From an uncultured Pseudomonadota bacterium (lineage in GTDB: Bacteria > Pseudomonadota > Gammaproteobacteria > Steroidobacterales > Steroidobacteraceae), in NCBI GenBank assembly GCA_946479515.1, contig CAMLGF010000024.1:1-47740 (forward strand): a stretch of 47,740 nt of DNA. Direction: 5' to 3'. Below the pieces are notes generated by a model. The model worked only from the letters and a program-made list of their open reading frames with translations, was not told the DNA's origin and ran no database searches. A program made the translations under genes and the position numbers. Below are positions 19,013 to 30,568 of this stretch, in pieces (within the stretch, counting starts at the first letter, position 1; the number at the start of each line of letters is the position of its first letter).

Positions 19013-22000
19013 TGCCTGCGATTGCTTCTGCAACGGTTCTTTCGATTGCGGTCGCTCTCGCCGCCGCCGCGCCTGCGCCGTCGTTCGCGGCAGCGGCGCC
19101 GTCGTTTCAATTGCCCCCGGTGTGCGCGGAATTTTCGACGAGCCCAACGCCGGGGGCCGCGTCGGACTCGTTGGCCGCCCTCCGGTCGCGCGTCGAGAAA
19201 CTCATCGAGACGGATCCGAACGCCGCTGTCGCGCTCCTGTGCAAGGTCATTCCGCGCGTGGCGCGCGAGCGTGGCGCGGATTCCGTGGACATGGCCTGGT
19301 GGGTGGGTTCGCTGGGCACGCCGCTCATCGCCTTCATGGACCGGATGTCCGAAGCCCTGCCCCTGCTCGAGTTCGCCCGCCCCATCTTCGAACGAAGGCT
19401 CGGACCCTTCGCGGCCGAAGTGGCGGAGATTCACGTGGCCTATGCCTGGATCGCGACACGCCAGGGCCGCAATGCCGAGGCGGTCGCCGCCTGGCGCGCC
19501 GCCCTCGCCATCCGTGAACACAACCCCGGACCGAAGAATATCGAGCTGCAGAAGGTGCTGGTGGGCCTGGCGCAGAATCTCTCGTTCCAGCGCGACTTCG
19601 CCGGCGCCAAGCACATGCTGGCGCGCGCGGAGGGCATCCTCGCGCAGAACGGCGAGAGCGTGAGCGAGGCCGCCGCCGCCATCGAGAACACCTACGTGAA
19701 CATCGCGTGGCGCGAAGAGGACTTCGCGGCCGTGCGCGCGCATGCCGAGAAACAGATCCGCATCGAGGAGCGCCTGCCCGAAGCCGCGGCGCCACGTGTG
19801 CCGGCTTACGTCTGGCTGGGGCAGGCGCTGGAGCGTCTCGACGAATACGAGCAGGCCGAAGTCGCCCTGCGCAAGGCGGTCGAGATCGCCGAGAGCCGCG
19901 GCTCCGCACCCCTGCAGCGCCACCTGTACAGCGCTCTCACCCAGCTCGCCGGGCTGCTGGTGCTGCGCGGCCGTCCCGTCGAGTCCCGCGAGGTGGCGCT
20001 GCGCGCCATCGACATCGGCGAAGCGACTCGCGGCAAGGACGCGCCTTCGCTGGTGCGTCCGCTGCAATACCTGGCCATGGCCGAGACCGCACTGGGCGAA
20101 TTGCCCGCAGCACTGCACAGCTTCGAACGTGCAGGAAAACTCATCGAGCAGCATTCCGCCGACATCGAACGCCCGTGGGTCGTGGCGCAGCATCGCGGCC
20201 TCGCGCGCCTGCAGCTGGCACTGGGCGAGCCGGCACTGGCCCGCGACGAACTGGCGGCCGCGCTCGCCGCCGCGGCCGACGATCCCAAGCTCGCCACGGA
20301 GCGCGCGGCGACGCTGCTGGCGCTCAGCGCACTCAGTGACGATGCGGCGCTCGCCGAAGGACACCAGGCGATCGGTCGAGCCCTGGCGCTTTACCGTTCG
20401 CGCCTGCCCGAGAAGCATCCGGCCATACTGCGCGCCATCGCCGATGACTGCGCGTTGGAGATTCGCGCGCGGCCGGCGCGCACGGCTGACGCGCCGAGCT
20501 GCGAGGAAGCGGCGCGCCGGCTGGAGCTCACGGCCGACGCCGATCCGCTGTTGCGCCACGATGTGTATGCGCTGTCCAGCGAACTGCAGGGCTTGCGCGG
20601 CGATGGCGAAGGCGCATACGGCCTCGCCATCCGCGCGCTGTCGGCTGCCAGCACCCTGGGGGCGCCCGATCCACAGTGGCGTGCGGACTTCGCGCTGGCG
20701 CGTCTGCTCCAGGTGCGCGGCGATGGCGCGCTCGCCATCTTCTTCGGCAAGGAGTCGATCACGCAGATCGAGCGCCTGCGCGGCCGTTTCAATGGCGACG
20801 AACGCCGGCTCGAACGGACATTTCTCGCCGACAAGGTCCGGGTCTATCGCGCCGTGGCGGACTGGCTGATGTCCGCCGGGCGCATCGACGAGGGCCTGGA
20901 CGTGATGCGGCTGCTCAAGGACGAAGAGCTGTACGACTTCGTGTTGCGCGACGCGCAATGGAATCGCGAGAACGGTGTCGAGCTCACGCCCGCGGAAATG
21001 GCTCTGCGCAACCGCTACCGCGAGATCGTCGAGGCGGACGCCGCCAGCGGCCTCGAGATCGAGCGGCTCGGCCGCCTGCGAGACTCGAATCGCATCAGCA
21101 CCGGCGAGTCTGCGGTGCTCGCAGCGCTGCTCGCCGGCCAGGGCCGCCTGGAGGCCGCCCGTGCCAACCGCATCCGCGAGTTCCTCGCCGGCGGGGCTAC
21201 GGCCGCGCCCCGGGCGCCACCGCGCGCCGTGCGGGCCGACACCCTGGCACGCGAGCTGGCGGCCTTCGGCCCGGACACCGCCCTGGCCTTCTATCTACTC
21301 ACCGAGGATCGGCTGCGCGTGCTGATCGCGACCGCACGCGGGCAGTTCGAATACCAGACGCCAGTGGACACGCCCGCACTGCGCAGGCAGATCGGCCGTT
21401 TCCTCGACGGCATTTCGCGGCGCGAGGACGTGAGTGCGGACGCGCGCCGCCTGTATGACCTGATCGCCAGACCGGTCGACCAGGAGGCGAGGCGCGCCGG
21501 CGCCAAGCGCCTGGTTCTGTGGCTCGACGGCGCGCTGCGCTACGTGCCGTTCGCCGTGCTCGGCGAGGGCCGCCACGCGCTGGTCGATCGTTACGTCATC
21601 GAGTCTCACGCGCCGAGCCGCGACGCAGGCGCGGGTGGCGTGCGAGCCGACGCGCCTCTCACGGTTCGCGGCCTCGGTCTCACGCGAGCCATTGGCGGTT
21701 TTGGCGCCCTGCCGGCCATGGCCGACGAACTTTGCGATGTGATCCGCGGCCCCATCGAAGGGCTCGCCACCCGGGGAAGGTCCTGCGATGTGGACGGCAT
21801 CGGCGGCGGCGCGCTCGAAGGGCGCGGCTTCGCGGACGCGTCGTTCACGGCCGCGCGACTCGCCGGGCTGCTGGCGGAGCAGCCGGATTTCTCGGTGCTG
21901 CACCTGGGCACTCACTTCAACCTGCGGCCCGGCAATGCGCGGCAATCGTTTCTGCTGCTCGGCGACGGCTCGCGGCTGACGCTGGACACCATCGCGGGCT

Positions 22001-22332
22001 ATGACTTCCACGATCTGCGGCTCGTGACGCTGTCCGCCTGCCAGAGCGGGCTCGGCGGAGCGACCACGGACGACGGCCGCGAAGTGGAGGGCCTCAGCGC
22101 CATCGTGCAGCGTCGCGGCGCGCACAGCGTCCTGGCGAGCCTCTGGCGCGTGGAGGACCAGAGCACGTCCCGGCTCATGCGCGAGCTGTATCGCGCATTG
22201 CCGCAGCAGCGGGGCGACGCCGCGGCGGCATTGCGCAGCGCCCAGCTCAAGCTGCGCGCCCTGCGTGCGGCGGGGACTACGCCTTATTCACATCCCTACT
22301 ACTGGGCAGGATTCAGCGTCTCGAGCCAATGA
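19009..22332 (+). CDS. Exported TPR-CHAT (caspase-like) protein
   Basis: A 1107-residue protein. The start overlaps the upstream stop and has GGGGGA before it. The N-terminus is a signal peptide (ATVLSIAVALAAAAPAPSFA). Residues about 45-650 are helical repeats of TPR type (AYVWLGQALERLDEYEQAEV, RPLQYLAMAETALGELPAAL). The last 350 residues are a CHAT domain: APSR and a strand-rich region, LHLGTHF with His969, and VTLSACQSG with Cys1011, followed by GLSAIVQRRGAHSVLASLW. The His/Cys pair of caspase-like CHAT proteases is intact. It should act outside the cytoplasm if the signal peptide is used. Proteolytic activity and target are unknown. Confidence 0.93.
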   Translation: MMPAIASATVLSIAVALAAAAPAPSFAAAAPSFQLPPVCAEFSTSPTPGAASDSLAALRSRVEKLIETDPNAAVALLCKVIPRVARERGADSVDMAWWVGSLGTPLIAFMDRMSEALPLLEFARPIFERRLGPFAAEVAEIHVAYAWIATRQGRNAEAVAAWRAALAIREHNPGPKNIELQKVLVGLAQNLSFQRDFAGAKHMLARAEGILAQNGESVSEAAAAIENTYVNIAWREEDFAAVRAHAEKQIRIEERLPEAAAPRVPAYVWLGQALERLDEYEQAEVALRKAVEIAESRGSAPLQRHLYSALTQLAGLLVLRGRPVESREVALRAIDIGEATRGKDAPSLVRPLQYLAMAETALGELPAALHSFERAGKLIEQHSADIERPWVVAQHRGLARLQLALGEPALARDELAAALAAAADDPKLATERAATLLALSALSDDAALAEGHQAIGRALALYRSRLPEKHPAILRAIADDCALEIRARPARTADAPSCEEAARRLELTADADPLLRHDVYALSSELQGLRGDGEGAYGLAIRALSAASTLGAPDPQWRADFALARLLQVRGDGALAIFFGKESITQIERLRGRFNGDERRLERTFLADKVRVYRAVADWLMSAGRIDEGLDVMRLLKDEELYDFVLRDAQWNRENGVELTPAEMALRNRYREIVEADAASGLEIERLGRLRDSNRISTGESAVLAALLAGQGRLEAARANRIREFLAGGATAAPRAPPRAVRADTLARELAAFGPDTALAFYLLTEDRLRVLIATARGQFEYQTPVDTPALRRQIGRFLDGISRREDVSADARRLYDLIARPVDQEARRAGAKRLVLWLDGALRYVPFAVLGEGRHALVDRYVIESHAPSRDAGAGGVRADAPLTVRGLGLTRAIGGFGALPAMADELCDVIRGPIEGLATRGRSCDVDGIGGGALEGRGFADASFTAARLAGLLAEQPDFSVLHLGTHFNLRPGNARQSFLLLGDGSRLTLDTIAGYDFHDLRLVTLSACQSGLGGATTDDGREVEGLSAIVQRRGAHSVLASLWRVEDQSTSRLMRELYRALPQQRGDAAAALRSAQLKLRALRAAGTTPYSHPYYWAGFSVSSQ

Positions 22333-22397
22333 CGCGCGGTCGCCTGCGCCCGCGGCGATGGCCCAACCCCTCACCCGAATGCGGCAGAATCCCGCGC

Positions 22398-23918
22398 ATG
22401 AGGTCACTGTTCCTGCTCGTAGCGCTGCTCGCGGCGGCGCCCCTGACGGCCGCGCCCGGCAATGACGCGCTCGCCAGCCCATCGTTGCTATGGATTCACG
22501 ACGGCAGACTCACCCCGTCGGCACTGGCGCTGCTCGCGGAAATGCGCAAGGCCGAGAACTACGGCCTGCGGCCCGGCGACTACGGGGCCGACGCCCTGCT
22601 CGCGCGCGCCGCGGCGCCCCTGCAGGCTGCCGCGGCAGTCGCGCTGGATGCGGACCTGAGCAGGTCCGTCGCGCGTTTCGTCACCCACCTGCATTCGGGG
22701 CGCGTCTCGCCCCGCGCCGTGGGCTACGACCTCGACGTGCCGCATTCCACCTTCGATGCCACCGCGGCGGTGCGCGCGCTGGCCGCGAGCGCCCGGCCGC
22801 TCACCACGCTCGCCGGTTACGAGCCGGAGTTTCATCACTACCGGCTGCTGATCGCGGCGTTGCGCCGCTATCGCGCCATGGCGGCGATGCCGGAACCGCC
22901 GCCGCTGCCGCCGCTCGGCGCGCCGAGCATCAGACCCGGCGAACCGTATGCCGGCATGCGCGCGCTGCGGGCGCGGCTCGTGCAGCTGGGCGACCTCGAG
23001 GCGTCCGCGTTGAAGATCTCCGACGATCGGCTGGACGCCGTGACGGCCATGGCGCTGGTGCGCTTCCAGGCACGCCATCGGCTCGAGGTCGACGGCGCGC
23101 TCGGCCGCGCGACCCGCGACGCGCTCGACGTGCCATTGTCGCGCCGCATACGGCAGCTGGAATTCTCCATCGAGCGCTCGCGCTGGCTGCCTTCACGACT
23201 GGTCTCGCCCCTGATCATCGTGAACATCCCGCAGTTCGAGCTGTTCGCGTTCCACACGGCCAGCGACCGCGAGCAGGACCTGCTCATCATGGACGTGGTG
23301 GTGGGCAAGGTCTTCCCGCAGAACAACACGCCGGTGTTCGTCGCCGACATGAACCAGGTGGTGTTCCGCCCCTACTGGGACGTGCCGCGCAGCATCCTGG
23401 TACAGGAGCTGCTGCCGCAGATCCGGACGCGCGCGGACTGGGTGGCGCGCAACGGCTACGAGATCGTGCGCGGCCAGGGCGACGACGGCACCGTGGTGCC
23501 GCAGAGTGCCGCGAGCATCGCGGGACTGCAGAGCGGTGCGCTGCGGCTGCGGCAGAAGCCCGGCGCGGACAACGCCCTCGGCAACGTCAAGTTCCTGTTT
23601 CCCAACCGCTACAACGTCTATCTACACGACACGCCGTCGCAGGGCCTGTTCTCCCAGGCGCGGCGCGCCGCCAGCCACGGCTGCGTGCGCGTGGCGGATC
23701 CGGTGGCGCTGGCCCGTTACGCGCTGCGCAACCAGCCCGGCTGGTCCGACGAACGGATCGCCGCGGCGATGAGCGCGCCGGCGGGTACGCGCGTGATGCT
23801 CCGGGAGCCGATCCGCGTGTACATGTTCTACGCGACCGCGATCGCGCTGGAGGATGGCCGGGTCCTGTTCTTCGAGGACCTCTACCACCACGACGAGAAA
23901 CTGGCGAAGGCCTGGTGA
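22398..23918 (+). CDS. ldtD: L,D-transpeptidase, YcbB/LdtD type
   Basis: A 506-residue periplasmic enzyme that forms 3-3 peptidoglycan cross-links. I start at ATG 22398, which gives the signal peptide FLLVALLAAAPLTAA; the frame opens earlier only within the CHAT gene end. An N-terminal helical scaffold is followed by a peptidoglycan-binding segment (LVRFQARHRLEVDGALGRAT) and the catalytic YkuD domain with NVYLHDTPSQGLFSQARRA and SHGCVRV (Cys429). CAGAAT lies 7 nt before the ATG. It faces the YcbK-like gene, with one base between the stops. Confidence 0.95.
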   Translation: MRSLFLLVALLAAAPLTAAPGNDALASPSLLWIHDGRLTPSALALLAEMRKAENYGLRPGDYGADALLARAAAPLQAAAAVALDADLSRSVARFVTHLHSGRVSPRAVGYDLDVPHSTFDATAAVRALAASARPLTTLAGYEPEFHHYRLLIAALRRYRAMAAMPEPPPLPPLGAPSIRPGEPYAGMRALRARLVQLGDLEASALKISDDRLDAVTAMALVRFQARHRLEVDGALGRATRDALDVPLSRRIRQLEFSIERSRWLPSRLVSPLIIVNIPQFELFAFHTASDREQDLLIMDVVVGKVFPQNNTPVFVADMNQVVFRPYWDVPRSILVQELLPQIRTRADWVARNGYEIVRGQGDDGTVVPQSAASIAGLQSGALRLRQKPGADNALGNVKFLFPNRYNVYLHDTPSQGLFSQARRAASHGCVRVADPVALARYALRNQPGWSDERIAAAMSAPAGTRVMLREPIRVYMFYATAIALEDGRVLFFEDLYHHDEKLAKAW

Positions 23919-23919
23919 G

Positions 23920-24483
23920 TCAGCCGGCCCAGGTGCGGAAGGCACCCGTGTCGATGTGCACGAAGTCGGATCGCCGGTAGAAGCCCACGCCGCCGCGCCT
24001 GGCGAGCAGCGCCAGGTCGCGCAGGTCGGCGCAGGAACAGTGCTTGAGCCGGACGTCGATGGCGCGGCCCTGCATGTGCAGGGACTTCTTCGCGACGCCG
24101 CTGCCGGCCCGGGACGACATCGCATCGTTGCTCTCGGGCGAACGATAGCCGGAGATGATCTCGAACCTTGGCTCGCGCTTCGCGGCGCGCGCGAGCTCGA
24201 ACAGCTGGTCGTACAGCCGCACGTCGATTTCGTGCAGCTGGCCATTGCGGTGGTCGCGCAGCAGTTTCTTCAGCGAGCCGAGCGCGGAGCTGTCGAATTG
24301 CGCGCCGCGCTTGTACGCGAGCGCGACGGTCTCGCTGGTGTGCGTGTTGAACAGCTCCAGGTGCCGCACTTCGTGCGCGCCGGCCTGCGGCTCGCCGGCG
24401 GCCGCGAACCGAGACAGGACCAGCCCAGCCCCGCCGGCCATCACGGTCTGCATCCAGCGTCGGCGGGTCCAGATCTGACTCAT
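23920..24483 (-). CDS. YcbK-like murein peptidase (DUF882, M15 family)
   Basis: A 187-residue protein with a twin-arginine-like signal (TRRRWMQTVMAGGAGLVLSR). The mature part has the M15/DUF882 zinc-site pattern: EIISGYRSPESN, SLHMQGRAIDVR (His and Asp ligands) and GGVGFYRRSDFVHIDTG (His). Such enzymes cleave peptidoglycan stem peptides. In E. coli ycbB and ycbK are next to each other in the same direction; here the two homologues are convergent. Function by family is secure; substrate detail is not. Confidence 0.9.
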   Translation of the reverse strand: MSQIWTRRRWMQTVMAGGAGLVLSRFAAAGEPQAGAHEVRHLELFNTHTSETVALAYKRGAQFDSSALGSLKKLLRDHRNGQLHEIDVRLYDQLFELARAAKREPRFEIISGYRSPESNDAMSSRAGSGVAKKSLHMQGRAIDVRLKHCSCADLRDLALLARRGGVGFYRRSDFVHIDTGAFRTWAG

Positions 24484-24633
24484 GGTTTCCCTGAGGGGGT
24501 GATCGAGGTCATCCGGTTTGGAGCCCCGGACGCGTGCCCGGGTTCCTGCGAAATTGCCGACAGTCTGCTCGCCGGCGGGCGCGCGGGCAACGCGCGGAGC
24601 GCGACGGGCATCACAGGACGCGGTGGCCGGGGG

Positions 24634-25824
24634 TCAGAACGGCAGCGGCACCACCGAACCGCGGTCGCCGGGCCTGCGATTCACGGACACCACGGTGGCC
24701 TTGGGAAAGAAGTTGAATTCGGAGGCGCTCGCCCAGGTGTAGGCGCCCATGGCGCGGCCGACGATCAGGTCGCCCGCCTTGAGCTGCGGCAACATGAGGT
24801 TCTCGGCGATGACGTCGATGCTGTCGCAGGTCGGCCCGGCGAGCACCGAGGGGAATTTCTCCTCGCCCTGCCGCAGCGACTCCACCGGATACTTGGCGTG
24901 ATCGAAGAGCTGGCCGCTGTACGAGCCGTACAGGCCGTCGTCGAGGTAGTACCACCAGTGCCCCTCACGTTTGGCGCGCCCCATGACCGACGCCACGCCG
25001 ATGGCGGCGGGGCCGCAGATGTAACGACCGGGTTCGGCAATGACCCGCAGCCGCGCCGGTAGTTTGGCCAGCGCCGCGCGGATGGGCGCGCAGAAGCGGC
25101 CGATGTCGGCGACCTTCTGGCCGTACTCGATCGGATAGCCGCCGCCGATGTCGAGCGTGTCGAACTTCCCGAGCTTCTCCTTGCGCGCCTTCGCCATGAG
25201 CTTGGCGCACACTTCGATGGCCTCGACGTGCTTGCTCGGGTCCGAGGCCTGCGAACCCACGTGAAACGACAGTCCGCGCACCGGGATGCCGAGCTTGCGC
25301 GCCAGGCGCGCGAGCTCGAGCAGATCCTCCGGATCGCAGCCGAACTTGCGCGACAGATCGACCACGGCGCCCGGCGAGCGGAACGACACGCGCAGCAGCA
25401 GCTCGGCCTGGTCGCGATAACGCTCGAACTTGCGCACCTCGTCCGGATTGTCGGCGACGAAGATCCGCACGCCCAGGTGCAGCGCGTTGCGGATGTCGAT
25501 GTCGCGCTTGATCGGATGCGTGTGGATGCAGCGCGCCGGATCGACCCCGAGCCGCGCCACGAGCTGTGCCTCGCCGGTGGTGGCGAGGTCCAGCCAACCA
25601 CCCATCTCGACGATGGTCTCGACCACCGCGGGATGCGGCAGCGGCTTCAGCGCGTAGTGCAGGTCGACGCCCGGCAGCGCCTTGTGCAGCTTGCGGTACT
25701 GCTCGCGGATGCGCTGGCAGTCGATGATCAGCAGCGGGGAGCCGAACTCGCCCGCCAGACGCTGGATTTCCGTGCTGGTGAAGGGATCGATGTATGCCAT
25801 CGACTTGCGCGCGCGAGTGGCCAA
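24634..25824 (-). CDS. Fold-III PLP amino acid decarboxylase (ornithine/lysine type)
   Basis: A 396-residue enzyme. TTG 25824 is the best start because AGGGAG lies 8 nt upstream, whereas the internal ATG has no ribosome-binding site. It has the PLP lysine in YALKPLPHP (Lys60), FHVGSQ, the phosphate-binding GGGYP, AEPGR and the catalytic cysteine motif GPTCDSID. Length and motifs place it with type III ornithine/lysine decarboxylases of polyamine synthesis rather than with diaminopimelate decarboxylase, which is longer. The preferred substrate cannot be told by eye. Confidence 0.88.
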   Translation of the reverse strand: MATRARKSMAYIDPFTSTEIQRLAGEFGSPLLIIDCQRIREQYRKLHKALPGVDLHYALKPLPHPAVVETIVEMGGWLDLATTGEAQLVARLGVDPARCIHTHPIKRDIDIRNALHLGVRIFVADNPDEVRKFERYRDQAELLLRVSFRSPGAVVDLSRKFGCDPEDLLELARLARKLGIPVRGLSFHVGSQASDPSKHVEAIEVCAKLMAKARKEKLGKFDTLDIGGGYPIEYGQKVADIGRFCAPIRAALAKLPARLRVIAEPGRYICGPAAIGVASVMGRAKREGHWWYYLDDGLYGSYSGQLFDHAKYPVESLRQGEEKFPSVLAGPTCDSIDVIAENLMLPQLKAGDLIVGRAMGAYTWASASEFNFFPKATVVSVNRRPGDRGSVVPLPF

Positions 25825-25942
25825 CGAGGGCTCTCCCTGAAGTGGAGGTGTGAAAAGGCGCGAATTGTAGGCAAGCCCGGTGCCAGTGTCATGACCGGTT
25901 ACCGAGCCTGCAAACAGGCGCTTTTGCTAAAGTCCGGCGCGC

Positions 25943-27448
<1,506 letters not shown>

Positions 27449-27527
27449 CTGCCCCGCCGGCCACTTCCTGAAAGGATTCGGCGCGTCCTCCTACGGCCGC
27501 ACCGTGCAGCTGCGCTTAGATGATGCG

Positions 27528-28550
27528 ATGTCGACGCGCACGCAATCCTGGCGGGACGCGATCTGGACGGCGCTCGGCGCGCTGATCCTGCTCGGTCTCG
27601 CGCTGTACCTGTCGCACGTGCTGCTGCTCTTCTTCGCGGGCGGGTTGCTCGCGCTGGTGTTCCGCGCGCCGGCGGATTGGCTGGCACGTCGCTCCGGGAT
27701 GGACGCGCGGCTCGCGCTCGGTCTGGTTCTCGTGGCGATCGTCGCGGCGCTGTCGCTCATGACCTGGATGTTGGGGCAGACCCTCGCCACCGAGCTCGAG
27801 GGCGTCGGCCAGCGGCTGCCGCAGGCGATCGATGCCCTGCGTGCCCGCATCCACGAGGGCGGCCCGCTGGCCAGCGCGTTCGAGAGCGCCGCCCGCGGCA
27901 CCTCGCCCGCCGGGCTGCTGCGCGGTGGGCTGGCCACACTGACGGCGACGTTCGACGCGCTCACCAGCCTCGGCCTGGTGCTGTTCGCCGGGGTGCTGAT
28001 CGCCGCGCAGCCCGACCTCTACGTGCGCGGCGCCCTGCACCTGCTGCCGAAAGCGCGGCGCCGGCGCGCGGGCGAGGTGCTGGGCACCATCGGCGATACC
28101 TTGCGCCGCTGGCTGCTCGGCCAGCTGTTCCTGATGGTTCTGGTCGGTGTACTGAGCTACGCCGGCTTGCGGCTGATCGGCGTCGAGTATGCCGGCGCCC
28201 TGAGCCTGCTCGCGGGCTTGCTGTCTTTCGTTCCCTATCTCGGGCCCCTGCTCGCCGGGGCGATCGCCGTGCTCATCGCGCTGGCCCAGGGCCCACAGCT
28301 GGCGCTGCTGACCGCGGGTGTGGCCGTCGGCGTGCAACTGATCGAAGGAGTGTTCGATCCCTTCGTGCAGCAGCGCTCGGTGTACCTGGCGCCGGCGCTG
28401 GTGCTGTTCGCCCAGGCGGCCATGGGTGCGCTGGCGGGGCTGGTGGGCGTGGTGATCGCCACGCCGCTCGCCGCGGCAGCCATCGTGATCGTCAAGATGT
28501 TGTACGTGGAGGACGCGCTTGGCGATCACGAGGTGCGCGCGCAGAGCTGA
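27528..28550 (+). CDS. AI-2E family membrane transporter
   Basis: A 340-residue integral membrane protein starting at ATG 27528. About eight hydrophobic segments are visible, starting with ALGALILLGLALYLSHVLLL and ending with GALAGLVGVVIATPLAAAA. The order (paired N-terminal helices, a cytoplasmic-like middle, then LSYAGLRLIGVEYAGALSLL and SFVPYLGPLLAG) is characteristic of AI-2E/PerM-family permeases. Members move small molecules or ions; the cargo here is unknown. It is 79 bp downstream of the AAA ATPase gene. Confidence 0.9.
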   Translation: MSTRTQSWRDAIWTALGALILLGLALYLSHVLLLFFAGGLLALVFRAPADWLARRSGMDARLALGLVLVAIVAALSLMTWMLGQTLATELEGVGQRLPQAIDALRARIHEGGPLASAFESAARGTSPAGLLRGGLATLTATFDALTSLGLVLFAGVLIAAQPDLYVRGALHLLPKARRRRAGEVLGTIGDTLRRWLLGQLFLMVLVGVLSYAGLRLIGVEYAGALSLLAGLLSFVPYLGPLLAGAIAVLIALAQGPQLALLTAGVAVGVQLIEGVFDPFVQQRSVYLAPALVLFAQAAMGALAGLVGVVIATPLAAAAIVIVKMLYVEDALGDHEVRAQS

Positions 28551-28576
28551 GGGCACCTGCGCCGCGGCCGCGCCCT

Positions 28577-29053
28577 TCAGCCGCGCTCGAGCGCGGCGCG
28601 CCGGTTGAGCAGGTCCGCCTGACGACGGCGCGCGTTCTGCCAGCCCACGACGGCGACCACCAGGAGCACGAATCCCTGCAGCGTCGCCAGCCAGGCCGCG
28701 CCACCTGCCTGCGGATGCGTGGCAGCCGCGAGCGCCGCCGCCAGGGTGAACAGCGCCGTGAAGGCCACCGCCATGCCACCCGCGACCACGCGATCGCGCG
28801 CGAACAGCGGCCGCCGGGCGCGCAGCACCCAGAGCGCCAGCGCCATCCAGGAGGCGCCGATGAGGCACATCGCGCCAAAGGCCCACTGCGTACGCGCCGG
28901 CAGCGCGGGTTCGGTGAGCCACAGGGCAACGATCAGGGCGGTCATCGCCGCGGACACGAGCAGCAGCGACACGTACCCCAGCCGGGATTTCAGCGACAGC
29001 TCGGCGCCGGCCAGCATGCGGACCTGTTCGAGAGATTTCGTCTGCGGGGTCAT
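28577..29053 (-). CDS. Four-helix membrane protein coupled to an ECF sigma factor
   Basis: A 158-residue protein. A short soluble N-terminus (LEQVRMLAGAELS) precedes four hydrophobic segments at about 27-47, 58-78, 92-110 and 120-140, and a basic C-terminus. Its ATG overlaps the stop of the sigma gene by four bases, so it is translationally coupled. By position it may control the sigma factor, but it does not have the single helix and zinc motif of common anti-sigma proteins. No family recognised. Confidence 0.75.
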   Translation of the reverse strand: MTPQTKSLEQVRMLAGAELSLKSRLGYVSLLLVSAAMTALIVALWLTEPALPARTQWAFGAMCLIGASWMALALWVLRARRPLFARDRVVAGGMAVAFTALFTLAAALAAATHPQAGGAAWLATLQGFVLLVVAVVGWQNARRRQADLLNRRAALERG

Positions 29054-29660
29054 GTGGGTTCTCCGGTGAGTTGTTTGCGCAACGTCGCACGCGCCCGGAA
29101 CAGGCGCGATTTGACGGTGCCGGGCGGAATCTGCAGCAAGGCGGCGATCTGCTCGATGGTCAGCTCGCGTAGATAGAACAGTGCCAGCGTCTCGCGATCG
29201 CGCAGCGGCAGCGAATCCATGCCTGCTTCGAGGGTGGCGAGGTCGTCATCGAGGGCGCCGGTGTCGGTTTCCACCGCGGGGAGGTGGTCGAGGTCCGCGT
29301 CGGCATCGAGTGCCTGGCGGTACTGCCGGCGGAGGCGATCCATGGCCACGCGCCGCGCGATGCCGAACAGCCAGGCGCGCAGGCTGGCCGGTTCGCGCAG
29401 CGTCGCAATGCCGCGCAGCACGCGCAGCCAGGTGTCCTGCGTCAGGTCCGCCGCGGCATCATCGGAACCCGTGAGCCGGCGCAGGTAGCGCCAGACGGGC
29501 TCGTGCCAGCGGGCGATCAGCGCCTCGAAGGCCGGCCGCTCGCCGAGCTGGCAGCGGATGGCCAGCAGCTCGTCGGTGCGCAGATCGGTGTTGAGATCGG
29601 TGTTCACGACCAGGGAGTCGCGCGGGAAGGGGAAAGGTTCACGGACCCCCGGTCGACAGG

Positions 29661-29664
<4 letters not shown>
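29050..29664 (-). CDS. ECF-type RNA polymerase sigma factor
   Basis: A protein of up to 204 residues. Region 2 is seen in WRYLRRLTGSDDAAADLTQDTWLRV and LRAWLFGIARRVAMDRLRR; region 4 in LPLRDRETLALFYLRELTIEQIAALLQI with PPGTVKSRLFRARA. GTG 29664 overlaps the stop of the ygiD gene (GTGA) but has no ribosome-binding site; GTG 29607 is a second choice and may be real. The gene and the membrane protein after it are coupled by ATGA. Confidence 0.9.
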
Positions 29665-30512
<848 letters not shown>

Positions 30513-30568
30513 GCGTCCAGAGTGTACGCTCGGGACTTGCGCCCGCCAGCCGGTTGAAGGGGATCTGA

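Noticed and set aside
25906..25925. Hairpin GCCTG-CAAA-CAGGC followed by GCTTTT
   Set aside because: It could be a terminator on the plus strand, but no plus-strand gene precedes it, and the stem is only 5 bp.
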